Shown: in pieces, positions 31,072 through 40,213 of the stretch
Layout: every line of letters starts with the position of its first letter
Numbering within the stretch: the first letter of the stretch is position 1
DNA from: Ralstonia sp. TCR112
GTDB taxonomy: Bacteria; Pseudomonadota; Gammaproteobacteria; Burkholderiales; Burkholderiaceae
Length of the DNA: 64,000 nt
Assembly: GCF_007997035.1 (NCBI RefSeq)
Contig: NZ_VOSS01000075.1
Span: forward strand, 1-64,000
Direction of reading: 5' to 3'
Made by a program: the position numbers and the translations under genes
Notes under the pieces: generated by a model
What the model saw: the letters and a program-made list of their open reading frames with translations, nothing else
Databases searched by the model: none
What the model was told of the DNA's origin: nothing

Positions 31072-31622
31072 ATTTCACCTTTGAAGCGACTGCGCTGCCC
31101 GAAGTCTTTGTGCTGGAACCTAAGTGCTTTGGAGACGCGCGGGGCTTTTTCTATGAAAGCTTTAACGCGAAGGCCTTCAAGGAAGGTACCGGCGCAGACA
31201 GGGAATTCGTTCAGGACAACCATTCTCGCTCGGCGAAGAACGTACTTCGTGGGTTGCATTATCAGATCAAGAATCCCCAAGGGAAGCTGGTGCGGGTTGT
31301 CGCTGGGCGCGTGTTCGACGTGGCCGTTGACATTCGTCGCAGTTCGCCAAATTTTGGACGTTGGGTTGGGGTTGAGCTGTCGGCGGAAAATCGCAAGCAG
31401 CTATGGGTGCCTGAGGGATTTGCGCATGGCTTCGTCGTGCTTTCAGAGTATGCCGAATTCCTGTACAAGACGACGGACTATTACGCACCTCAGTATGAGC
31501 GTTCGCTGCTCTGGAATGATCCGGCGCTGAAGATTGATTGGCCGATCATTGAGGGTGAGCCGATTCTCTCCCAGAAGGACCGGCAGGCGCTTACGTTGGC
31601 AGACGCCGAAACATTCGAGTAA
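31068..31622 (+). CDS. rfbC: dTDP-4-dehydrorhamnose 3,5-epimerase
   Basis: A 184-residue cupin-fold epimerase, third step of dTDP-rhamnose synthesis. It shows RGFFYESFN, the catalytic-His segment VLRGLHYQ, and [11 protein letters not shown]. The start is GTG at 31068 overlapping the rfbA stop (GTGA), with AAGGAGG just upstream. Confidence 0.95.
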   Translation: MNFTFEATALPEVFVLEPKCFGDARGFFYESFNAKAFKEGTGADREFVQDNHSRSAKNVLRGLHYQIKNPQGKLVRVVAGRVFDVAVDIRRSSPNFGRWVGVELSAENRKQLWVPEGFAHGFVVLSEYAEFLYKTTDYYAPQYERSLLWNDPALKIDWPIIEGEPILSQKDRQALTLADAETFE

Positions 31623-31641
31623 CACCAAGGAAAAATTAACT

Positions 31642-32769
31642 ATGGCCATTCAACTATTTGTTCCGCACTTCCGTGTTGACGAGTGCCTTGAGGCAATTCG
31701 CGAGTGCCTAGAAAAGGGCTGGACAGGGCTGGGTTTCAAGACAAACCAGTTCGAAGAGGCATGGAAGACATACACCGGCTTGCCGTATGCGCACTTTCTA
31801 AGCTCTAACACGGTCGGGCTCCATCTGGCCTTCGAACTGTTCAAAACAAAGTATGGCTGGGCAGACGGCGACGAAGTGATCACGACGCCGCTGACATTTG
31901 TTTCATCGAACCATGCCATTCTTTACTCGAATCTGACCCCGGTATTCGCCGATGTCGATGATTCGCTGTGTCTTGATCCTGCAAGCGTAGAAGCGCGCAT
32001 CACGGACAAGACGCGTGCTGTCATTTTTGTCGGTATCGGCGGCAACGTTGGTCATTACGAGCGCGTGCTGAAGCTGTGCCGCGAGCGTGGCATCAAGGTC
32101 ATTCTGGACGCCGCACATATGTCCGGCAGCCGCGTCGATGGCAAGCACGTTGGCCATGATGCGGACGTGACAGTCTTCAGTTTCCAAGCGGTGAAGAATC
32201 TGCCGACTGCGGATTCGGGGATGATCTGCTTCAGCGACCCCGACGACGATGTCCGCGTGCGCAAGATGAGCTGGCTTGGTATCAACAAGGACACGTATGC
32301 TCGCACTGCGACACAGGGCGCCTATAAGTGGATGTATGACGTCGAGGAAGTCGGCTACAAATATCACGGCAACTCGATCATGGCCGCGATTGGTCTGGTG
32401 CAACTCAAGTACCTCGACAACGATAACGCATACCGTCGCCAGCTCGCACGTTGGTATGAGGAATTGCTGTCGGAGCACGCGAACATTCGTCTGATACCGA
32501 TTACGAAGAATTGTGAGTCGTCGCGCCACCTGTTCCAGATCCGCGTCAAGAACAGGGACGAGCTGATGCTGGCTCTGAACGAGCACGAGATCTACCCTGG
32601 GGTCCATTACCGTGACAACACCGAGTACCGCATGTATGCGAGCGGCAAAGGCAACTGTCCGAACGCACACGCCGCGTCCAACGAAATTCTTTCGTTGCCG
32701 ATGCACATGGGTGTCTCCCGCAAGGACATCGAGCAGATCGCCGAACTGATCGTCCGTTACGCGGCATGA
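31642..32769 (+). CDS. DegT/DnrJ/EryC1/StrS-type sugar aminotransferase
   Basis: A 375-residue PLP enzyme. The Schiff-base lysine lies in FSFQAVKNLPTADSG, and the GWADGDEVITTPLTF and ILDAAHMSG segments are typical. Such enzymes aminate a keto-sugar nucleotide. Beside RfbA/RfbB and a following acetyltransferase, the likely substrate is dTDP-4-keto-6-deoxyglucose or its 3-keto isomer, giving an amino-dideoxyhexose; no 3,4-ketoisomerase gene is seen, which favours C4 amination. AAGGAAAAA precedes the ATG at 31642. Its stop overlaps the next start (ATGA). Confidence 0.9.
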   Translation: MAIQLFVPHFRVDECLEAIRECLEKGWTGLGFKTNQFEEAWKTYTGLPYAHFLSSNTVGLHLAFELFKTKYGWADGDEVITTPLTFVSSNHAILYSNLTPVFADVDDSLCLDPASVEARITDKTRAVIFVGIGGNVGHYERVLKLCRERGIKVILDAAHMSGSRVDGKHVGHDADVTVFSFQAVKNLPTADSGMICFSDPDDDVRVRKMSWLGINKDTYARTATQGAYKWMYDVEEVGYKYHGNSIMAAIGLVQLKYLDNDNAYRRQLARWYEELLSEHANIRLIPITKNCESSRHLFQIRVKNRDELMLALNEHEIYPGVHYRDNTEYRMYASGKGNCPNAHAASNEILSLPMHMGVSRKDIEQIAELIVRYAA

Positions 32770-33275
32770 AGCGCGCGCACGAACCGTACGTGCATGGACG
32801 CATCCGACTGCGCTTGCTTGCTGAGGACGATCTCCAGACGACGCTCGAGTGGCGCAATCGGGATGGAGTGCGAGAGCAATTCAAGAGCTCCGATCTGCTC
32901 ACGTATACGCAGCATCACAGTTGGTTCGTGCGCTACACGGAAAAGCCGGATGATCTCGTATTCATCGCTGAGTTGGCTGACACCGGTGAGCGTGTCGGCC
33001 AAGTCGCCATCTACGCGATTGATCATGGAACCCGTGTGGCGGAGATCGGCCGTTTTGTCGTATCGCCTGATTTCCAAGGGCGCAAATTGATGAAAGAGGC
33101 GATCGACGTGCTGATGCGGTTCGCGGCCCGCGAACTGGCACTGACGTCGGTCTACCTTGAGGTGCTTGAATCGAATGAGCGTGCAGGAATGCTGTATCGG
33201 AAGCTCGGCTTCGAGGAGCGGGGCCGAGTCAATGGCCTGATTCGCATGGAACGGAGAATCGATGATTACGTATAA
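32766..33275 (+). CDS. GNAT-family N-acetyltransferase, probable amino-sugar acetyltransferase
   Basis: A 169-residue single GNAT domain; the acetyl-CoA loop lies around VVSPDFQGRKLMKEA (about residues 98–112), and the NERAGMLYRKLGF segment is typical of RimJ/RimL-type GNATs. Tight coupling to the aminotransferase suggests it N-acetylates that enzyme's sugar product. This is an inference from context. Its end overlaps the permease start by 14 bases. Confidence 0.85.
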   Translation: MKRAHEPYVHGRIRLRLLAEDDLQTTLEWRNRDGVREQFKSSDLLTYTQHHSWFVRYTEKPDDLVFIAELADTGERVGQVAIYAIDHGTRVAEIGRFVVSPDFQGRKLMKEAIDVLMRFAARELALTSVYLEVLESNERAGMLYRKLGFEERGRVNGLIRMERRIDDYV

Positions 33276-34073
33276 CAGTGCTAGTGCGAACTCGACGATG
33301 AAGGAGTTCGTCAGTGCTGCGAAGTTGTGGCGTGTGTGGCTTCACATGGGGTTCCAGGACGTCAAGAGCCGGTTTCGTAGTTCGGCCCTTGGGCCGGGCT
33401 GGATTCTTGTCAATCTTGCGGCGGTAGTCGGCGCAGTTGGGTTGATCTACGGTCGGCTGTTCCACCAGCCATGAATGAGTTCCTTCCGTTCTTGACGCTC
33501 GGCATCGTGATTTGGACATTCATCACGTCGTCGCTTGTCGAGGGTTCGATGGCATTCGTTGTTGCAGAGGGCTACATCAAGCAATTTCCTTTCCCGAAAC
33601 CGATTTATCTGTATCGGGCACTTGTCCCGTATACGGTCGTATTTACGATCGGGCTTGTTGTCTACTTTGTAGTCGTTGCGTTCTATCAGCGCCACGTCGG
33701 ATGGGGCGCACTATGGGCAATCCCTGGATTCGCTCTGTTTCTCGCCATCAACTTCTTTCACGTCGTGATTGTTGCGCACGTCGGCGTCCGTTTTCGCGAT
33801 CTGCCGCACTTGCTAGGCAGCCTGATGCAGATTGCGTTCTACATGACGCCGGTGATTTTCACCGTTGCGATGCTGAAAGATCGCGGGTTATCGTTCATTT
33901 ACGCGTTTAATCCGCTCTACTACCAGATCGAAATCATGCGCTACCCGCTTCTTAACAGCGAGGCGCCGCCGCCTGAAGTCATCATCGTGGCGCTCGGCTA
34001 TTGTGCAGTGGTGGGCACTCTTGCGATCGTCGTTGTTAAGAAGATGTCGCGGCGGATCGTGTACGTACTATGA
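33262..34073 (+). pseudogene. O-antigen ABC transporter permease (Wzm-like), frameshifted as given
   Basis: An ABC-2 type polysaccharide export permease of about 270 residues with six expected membrane segments. The first part (33262–33474) ends after RLFHQP and the second (33471–34073) continues with EFLPFLTLGIVIW in the -1 frame. In family members these two segments are contiguous, so one base appears to be missing at about 33469–33471. The second frame carries the typical EGYIKQFPFPKP segment. Both halves are otherwise intact and the partner ATPase overlaps the end (ATGA), so a sequence error is likely. A real two-polypeptide split with coupled restart at the ATG at 33471 is less likely. 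Confidence 0.85.
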
Positions 34074-34825
34074 CGTCAAACTTGAATATCAGCCTGCGCA
34101 ATGTGGGCGTTAGTTTCGATGTATCCGCGCGCCAGGATAGTCTCAAGTCTGTCGTGCTCAATGCCCTGCGAGGCAAACGCTCATCTGGTTCCCACGAGAA
34201 GCGTTTTGTGCATGCGCTCAAGGACGTCAATCTTGAGATCACACACGGCGAGCGCGTAGGGCTGATTGGCCTGAACGGGGCGGGCAAGAGCACGATTTTG
34301 AAAGTGATGGCGGGTATCTACCCGCCGACTTCGGGCGAGGCGCAGATCGATGGTCATGTGTCCGCGATGTTTGAGCTTGCGACGGGTTTCGAAATGACCC
34401 AAACAGGTTGGGACAACATTCGCATTCGCGGCATGCTGCTCGGCCTCACGCCCGCGCAGGTGGAAGACCGCATCGACCAGATCGCTGAATTCTCCGAGCT
34501 TGGCGAATTCCTTGACTACCCTGTCAAGACTTATTCGGCCGGTATGTTTATTCGCCTCGCCTTCTCCGTTTCCACTGCGATCAACCCAGAAATTTTGCTG
34601 CTAGACGAAGTGATGGGCGCCGGCGACGTCCAGTTCGCGAACAAGGCGAAGAAGCGGATGTACGAGTTTATGGAGCAAGGCAAGATTTTGGTGTTCTCTA
34701 GCCACAGCCTCGAAATGCTTCAGTCTTTCTGTGAGCGGGTAATTTGGCTTCGCAAGGGCGAGGTTGTGATGGATGGGCCGGCGAAGCGTGTGCTTGAAGA
34801 GTACGAAAGACGATCAGGGCAGTAA
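34070..34825 (+). CDS. O-antigen/polysaccharide ABC transporter ATP-binding protein (Wzt-like)
   Basis: A 251-residue nucleotide-binding subunit with Walker A GLNGAGKST, the signature-like segment KTYSAGMFIRLAFS, Walker B ILLLDEVMGAGD, and the switch His in VFSSHS. It energises export of lipid-linked glycan with the overlapping permease. It ends right after the ATPase domain, so it lacks the C-terminal carbohydrate-binding domain of the E. coli O8/O9a Wzt type. Chain length control would then differ from that model. Confidence 0.93.
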   Translation: MTSNLNISLRNVGVSFDVSARQDSLKSVVLNALRGKRSSGSHEKRFVHALKDVNLEITHGERVGLIGLNGAGKSTILKVMAGIYPPTSGEAQIDGHVSAMFELATGFEMTQTGWDNIRIRGMLLGLTPAQVEDRIDQIAEFSELGEFLDYPVKTYSAGMFIRLAFSVSTAINPEILLLDEVMGAGDVQFANKAKKRMYEFMEQGKILVFSSHSLEMLQSFCERVIWLRKGEVVMDGPAKRVLEEYERRSGQ

Positions 34826-34891
34826 CCGGCCAACGTGAGGGAAAGCAGGTTGTACGGAACCTAGTGTGGTGTATTGAAGGAATGGTGATTA

Positions 34892-37800
34892 ATGAAAGTC
34901 GAAACAGTAACGCGTGATACATGCTGGTTTGCTGAGCAGGAGCGCTCGCAACCGGACGTATCCGTGTTGCTGTATGTAGGTGAGACAGGTGTGCAGCAGC
35001 TTGCGCGTAGCGTCGAATCAGTGCTGACGCAGACGCTTACTGCCGTCGAACTTATCGTTGTTGACGATACCGCCGACACGGCAGTCGCAGAATGGCTCGA
35101 TGGCAAGCGCAATCGCGATCCGCGCATCGCATTGGTTCGCCGAGCTAAACCGATCGGTATTCCAGCTGTCGGTTGGATAGAGGCCTTTGCGCATGCCCGG
35201 GCACCCTGGATCGTCATCGCCAGAACGAGTGACGAGTTTTATGAGGATGCGCTCGAAGGGCTGCTGAACAGTGCGCGTGCCTACGCCGAAGCGATTCCGT
35301 TTGGCTTCGTAGAGACTGCAGTGCGTGACGAGGCGACCGGTAATACGACGAAAGTCTCGGCTGGAGGCGGCGGTGGCGTCTCCATGACCGTGCTGCGCAC
35401 CCGCAACTTCATTGCGCGCCACGCGTTGTTGATTCCGCGCCGAGCAATTGAGACGCTCGGCTTCGTTGATCCGCACGTGCTTCTCCGCCATGCGGCCGAA
35501 TGGGATTTCTGGCGCCGACTGTCTGACTGCTTTGAATTGAAGGCTGTCGATGTCGCAGTCGGGGTCACACGTGCGGTGGTGCCGGATACGGAGTTAGACG
35601 GCTGGGCGCTCGAGGAATGGATGCGGACGCCCCGTAATGATCGGTTGCTGCCCGGCCGTGTTGGGGCCTACGATCTGACCGCCTCGAATCCGGCGCACAC
35701 TTGGGCAACGCGGGACGTTTGCACAGATCTCGCCACGCGTCTGGCAGATGGCAGTTCGGCTCTGGACCCACGTTCGGTGGGCAGCACGGACGGCTGCATC
35801 TTGATCGTGACTGTGCAGTACGACGCGTCGACCGCGCTTTACTTCGACATGCTCCCAGCGCCCTGGCGGCATCGCGTACGCGTCGTCATTAACGGTCCCG
35901 GGTCCGATTTCAGTGCACTCGCGCGTGCGACTGCGTTGATCGTGTCGCGTGCTATCCGGTGCTACCGCCCTTGGCTCGATGCAGCACGCGAGCTGGGTGT
36001 GCCGACCTATTACTTCCTCGATGACAACATGCCAGTACTCGCCGAATTGGGCGAGGCTAGCCTGAGCGGCGAGGATTTCACACCCCAGGCGATGCGCAAG
36101 GATCTGCGCTTGTTCGATGGCGTGTTGCTGAGTAGCGAGCCTCTGATCACGTATTTTCGCGAACGTAACCTGCATGCGCGGCTGCTGCATTTCCCAGTAG
36201 CGTGTGCAGATATCGAAAGCATGCGGGCCCAGCTAACCACTGGACGACGTGCAGCCAATGACGATGAGTTCGTGTTCGCTTTCATGGGCGGCCTGCACCG
36301 TTCGAATGCCGTGTGGGCAGTCATTTTGCCGGCGCTCGTCAAGATTGCTGAAGAAGGATACCGCATCCATTTTGTCGCGCCAGGCAGCGGCAGTGATGCG
36401 AGCATGCTCGAAGGGTTGCCGTCGACCATGCGCGTGACGCTATTGCCGTGGGACCCTGGTTACGCATTCGCGCTGCGGCGTTTTGCGGCGCTGACGCCAA
36501 ATTACCTGCTGCTTGCGCCGAGCAAGACGCCCAATAACTCATACAAGACGCTGCACCCGTTGTTGACGGCAGCGCTCGTTGATGCAGTCGCCGTGCTACC
36601 CCGCATCGATCCTTACGTGGCGATAGAGGACGGCTCGATTGCGTTGATGGTTGACGAGCCGTTTGAGTGCGACGGGTGGTATGCGGTATTGCGCGAAATT
36701 GTCGAGGGCCGTACCAATGCTCAGGCGATCAAACAAGCTAACGAGGCGTTTTGCCGCAGCGCATTTTCGGGCGTGCCGAATGCTTCCGCACTGATGGAGA
36801 TCGCCTCAGAAGCCCGCGGTGTGCCTTCTTGGCCAGGGCAGTCACGCCGTTTCGACGCGCTTACGCGAGCAGCTCGCGAGCTCGGTTATGACGCTGCTGC
36901 GGATAGAGCGTGGGCGAGTAGCCTGGAGGAATTGCATGCGTTGCGCCATATGCGGCGATATTCGTGGCGACATCGTGTGCTGTCGCGGCCATCGGACATG
37001 TGGGAGTACTGCGGTCCCGCCTTCTGGCCACTCAAGCGCGATACCGCCAAGTATGGCTGGCGTCGTCGTGGCGGCACGCTCGAGTTCAGCGATAGCCTGC
37101 ACTGGCTCCCGTATCGCGATTATGACGTTGCGTTACCTGCCGGCATGCTCGGTGGTGTCGCATTCGCGTTCGCGACCGACGGTCACCGTTCTGGCAAGGC
37201 GACGGTCGAATTGATTTCACCAACTGGTCAGTGTGTTGCGCGGGCCGAGCGCGACTTGGCACGGGCGGACCTGAGTCAGCCGCTGCGTTTCATGTTCGCC
37301 CCCGTCGAAATCGTCGAAGGGACGGTCTGGCGCATCCGGGTGCGATGCCGCACGTCGATGCCAGTGTACGTCTACGAGATCGTGAATCGCCGCCGCCTCG
37401 GCATGTTCTATGGGCCGCCGAGCCCGTTTATGGAGATCCTCCCGCCAGATCCTCGTGCAAGGCGGGGTCTGCTTCCGGCGGTCGACATGGACGCTCGTCC
37501 AGACGCGCCGCTGATCGACATCAAGTTCGTTGTCGAAGGCGATATCCCAACCAACCAGATCATCCAGCGGCTCATCGTGGAAGCGCTCGGCGATTGCGGC
37601 GAAGTCACGCGGTTGCTGCTGCCTCAATTCACCCCCGAAGCGCTCTATGAAGGAGGGCTCGTTGTTCTCAGTCGAACGGCAAGCCCCGCGTCGCTGCCGA
37701 TGCTCGACTGGATGCGCATGCACGGGATGCCCTATGTCTACTACATCGACGACAATTTCTGGGAGTTGAAGGGTGACTCTCGGATCGCGCAGTTCTATCA

Positions 37801-38686
37801 GAGCGCGCCTGTCCGGCACACGCTGGATAGGTCGATTCGAGAAGCCAGTTATGTCGTCGTGAATGCGCCGCGGCTCGGCGAGTACATTAAGGCGCGCTAT
37901 CCGAAGGTTCGGATCGTCCAGTTGAATGCGCCGTTTGATTTTTCGCTGATCGATGATCTGCCGGCGCCGACTAAGTCTGCGGACGAAGTGCGCGTGGGCT
38001 TTGCGGGTAGCATTACCCGGGCGGACGATTTCATCGAGATCCTCCCCGCTCTCAGGCGCGTGCTTGATACCTATGCACACGTTACGCTCGTGTTCTTCGG
38101 CTATTGCCCACCCGAACTGATTGGAATGGAGCGGGTCACGTTTGTGCCACACGTGGCGTCGTATTCTGACTTCATCAAGATGAAGGCATCGTACGGTCTC
38201 GATATTGGTCTCGCGCCGATGGCCGATCTCGCGGCGAATTTATACAAGACTAACAATAAGTACCGCGAATATGGCGCGATGCGAATCGCCGGCATCTACA
38301 CGAACACATCACCGTACAAGGAGAGCGTGACCAATGGAGTAACCGGCATGCTGGTCGACCATAGCGCCGACGCATGGTATCTCGCTCTGGAGAAGCTGAT
38401 CGTTGACACAGCGTTTCGCAGGCAGATCGCGGAGGCAGCTTATACGGACGTTCGAACACACTATGCACAGGACGTCGTAGCGAAGCAATGGAAGGATTTC
38501 CTGCAGAGGGCCGCTGGCGAGTTGCGATCTGCAGACGTTTCGATGAAGACCGGCCGGGCAAGTGTCGCGTTTATAAGAATCCGACGCTGGCTTGGGCATA
38601 CGAAGATTCGCGCGCTGGTCTGGCGTGCGCGGATTAAGGCGCAAATCGTACGTGCCGGAACATGGTTCAACCGCGTACGCAGTTAA
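34892..38686 (+). CDS. Large modular glycosyltransferase (GT2 + two 'DDN' GT-B domains)
   Basis: This 1264-residue protein has four parts. Residues about 20–290 form a GT2 (GT-A) domain beginning VSVLLYVGETG. About 295–690 form a GT-B-like domain with YYFLDDN (D377-D378-N379) and KTPNNSYK (K545). About 700–860 form a beta-rich module. About 870–1215 form a second GT-B-like domain with YYIDDN (D953-D954-N955) and KTNNKYREYGA (K1119). The two GT-B domains look like paralogues of each other and of one in the gene at 40214. It could add several sugars in sequence to the O-antigen. Acceptor and donors are unknown; rhamnose is likely from context. Confidence 0.85.
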   Translation: MKVETVTRDTCWFAEQERSQPDVSVLLYVGETGVQQLARSVESVLTQTLTAVELIVVDDTADTAVAEWLDGKRNRDPRIALVRRAKPIGIPAVGWIEAFAHARAPWIVIARTSDEFYEDALEGLLNSARAYAEAIPFGFVETAVRDEATGNTTKVSAGGGGGVSMTVLRTRNFIARHALLIPRRAIETLGFVDPHVLLRHAAEWDFWRRLSDCFELKAVDVAVGVTRAVVPDTELDGWALEEWMRTPRNDRLLPGRVGAYDLTASNPAHTWATRDVCTDLATRLADGSSALDPRSVGSTDGCILIVTVQYDASTALYFDMLPAPWRHRVRVVINGPGSDFSALARATALIVSRAIRCYRPWLDAARELGVPTYYFLDDNMPVLAELGEASLSGEDFTPQAMRKDLRLFDGVLLSSEPLITYFRERNLHARLLHFPVACADIESMRAQLTTGRRAANDDEFVFAFMGGLHRSNAVWAVILPALVKIAEEGYRIHFVAPGSGSDASMLEGLPSTMRVTLLPWDPGYAFALRRFAALTPNYLLLAPSKTPNNSYKTLHPLLTAALVDAVAVLPRIDPYVAIEDGSIALMVDEPFECDGWYAVLREIVEGRTNAQAIKQANEAFCRSAFSGVPNASALMEIASEARGVPSWPGQSRRFDALTRAARELGYDAAADRAWASSLEELHALRHMRRYSWRHRVLSRPSDMWEYCGPAFWPLKRDTAKYGWRRRGGTLEFSDSLHWLPYRDYDVALPAGMLGGVAFAFATDGHRSGKATVELISPTGQCVARAERDLARADLSQPLRFMFAPVEIVEGTVWRIRVRCRTSMPVYVYEIVNRRRLGMFYGPPSPFMEILPPDPRARRGLLPAVDMDARPDAPLIDIKFVVEGDIPTNQIIQRLIVEALGDCGEVTRLLLPQFTPEALYEGGLVVLSRTASPASLPMLDWMRMHGMPYVYYIDDNFWELKGDSRIAQFYQSAPVRHTLDRSIREASYVVVNAPRLGEYIKARYPKVRIVQLNAPFDFSLIDDLPAPTKSADEVRVGFAGSITRADDFIEILPALRRVLDTYAHVTLVFFGYCPPELIGMERVTFVPHVASYSDFIKMKASYGLDIGLAPMADLAANLYKTNNKYREYGAMRIAGIYTNTSPYKESVTNGVTGMLVDHSADAWYLALEKLIVDTAFRRQIAEAAYTDVRTHYAQDVVAKQWKDFLQRAAGELRSADVSMKTGRASVAFIRIRRWLGHTKIRALVWRARIKAQIVRAGTWFNRVRS

Positions 38687-38761
38687 TGCGCGAAAGCCAC
38701 GCCATCAAGCTTGATTGAGCATTCCTGTTTCTGGATTCTTAGCTCGAGGTATTAGATAGAA

Positions 38762-39700
38762 ATGCCGGTCACAGTGCGAGAGCCAGGTAGCCATGGCGCC
38801 AGCGTTGGCGCAGTTGTTGTTAGCTACCACCCGGACTTTGTTGTATTCAATACGCTTCTCGAGGCGCTATCCGGGCAAGTCAATATTATATATGTGGTCG
38901 ATAATGGGTCTGGCGAAGCGGCTCTTGAGGGGTTGCGAGCCCTGATTACAGGCAAAAACGTTGAGGTAATTGCTCTTCCAACTAACCGCGGAATAGCGGC
39001 GGCGCACAATATCGGGATTAGCCGCGTTGTGGAGCGAGGTCTTAAGTATGCGCTCCTCTTCGATCAGGATAGTGTCCCAGCGCCAGATATGGTGGTGCGT
39101 CTTGTAAGCGCTCACCAGAGCCTTGATGATCAGGGCGCGAACGTGGCGGCGGTCGGCCCTGTCTCGGTGGACCAACGAACTGGGACTCTGGGGAATTTTG
39201 CCCGCATTCGGGCTGCTAGTGTTCAGCAAGTGCCGTGTGCCGACACCGATGATGTTATGGAAGTAGATTTCCTGATTTCATCTGGATGTCTGATTCCTAT
39301 TGATGCCCTCAATGCCATCGGAGGCATGAACGAAGATTATTTCATCGATCATGTCGATACAGAATGGTGCATTCGTGCGCGCGCCGCCGGCTGGCAGCTG
39401 TTTGGCGTATGTGGCGCGAAGCTGTCGCACGCGTTGGGTGACAGGGTAGTACGAGTTTGGCTCGGCCGGTGGAGGGAGGTGTCAGTGCACTCACCTTTGC
39501 GTGACTACTATATGTTTCGCAACACCGTGCTGATGCTGAGGCAAGTCCCGATGGCATGGAGTTGGCGTGTTGCGCATCTGCGGCGTATCGTGCTGTTTTT
39601 TATATTTTTTGGCTTGATAATTGCGCCTCGTCGAGAGCGGATCGCAATGATGATGCGAGGTATCTGGCACGGCCTTATTGGACGGATGGGAAATTACTGA
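38762..39700 (+). CDS. GT2 rhamnosyltransferase-like protein (RfbN/WbbL type)
   Basis: A 312-residue GT-A enzyme: the N-terminal VVSYHPD and VVDNGSG segments, a DQDS donor-binding motif (about residues 101–104), and SPLRDYYMFRN with R-x-YY-xx-RN typical of rhamnosyltransferases of the RfbN/WbbL family. A hydrophobic C-terminal segment (about 275–290) may anchor it at the membrane. The dTDP-rhamnose genes upstream fit this role. Base composition falls from here on compared with the upstream genes. Confidence 0.85.
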   Translation: MPVTVREPGSHGASVGAVVVSYHPDFVVFNTLLEALSGQVNIIYVVDNGSGEAALEGLRALITGKNVEVIALPTNRGIAAAHNIGISRVVERGLKYALLFDQDSVPAPDMVVRLVSAHQSLDDQGANVAAVGPVSVDQRTGTLGNFARIRAASVQQVPCADTDDVMEVDFLISSGCLIPIDALNAIGGMNEDYFIDHVDTEWCIRARAAGWQLFGVCGAKLSHALGDRVVRVWLGRWREVSVHSPLRDYYMFRNTVLMLRQVPMAWSWRVAHLRRIVLFFIFFGLIIAPRRERIAMMMRGIWHGLIGRMGNY

Positions 39701-40213
39701 GAATCTATTGTCCTCTTCTGAACAGCAATGCCTAGGGGCAAGAGAATGGACTGCACGCCGCTATCTGCGTGTGCAGCTCTTCCGCAGTCAGTAAGGTTGC
39801 GGAAACGACGCTAAACATCTAAGTGCTGCAATCTTTTCGTCGGCACCTGGCAAGGTTTCTTTCAATCATGAGCCCTCGCCCTATGGTCCTAGATCATCTT
39901 CCGGGGGGAATTCCCGTGAGTAAACGGTGATCGTGGCGGGGCCATAGTCCACTTTTCTGGCTGCTGTCGATATACCAAGCAGCGTTCATGTGCAGCGGCT
40001 CCTTTTGCGATTATCGAGTAATTTCCTTCGGTGTTGAAAAAAATTCCTTAATTTTTGCACGGATAACGCGCTTGGTAGCCATTTTACATTCAGTAGATTT
40101 GATTTCTGGGGAAGAATCGCGTAGCGTGCCTTCGGGTCCTTCAGCGGCCGTCGGATAGAATTTTGGGCCCGAGATGTAACGTAACGACTTAGACGCGATA
40201 TCACTGACAGAAA
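39701..40213. other. Gene-free, lower-GC interval between glycosyltransferase genes
   Basis: I see no supported gene in these 513 bases. The 60 bases from 40021 contain 24 G or C, well below the flanking core genome. It may hold a decayed gene or element, but I could not recognise one. Confidence 0.5.
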
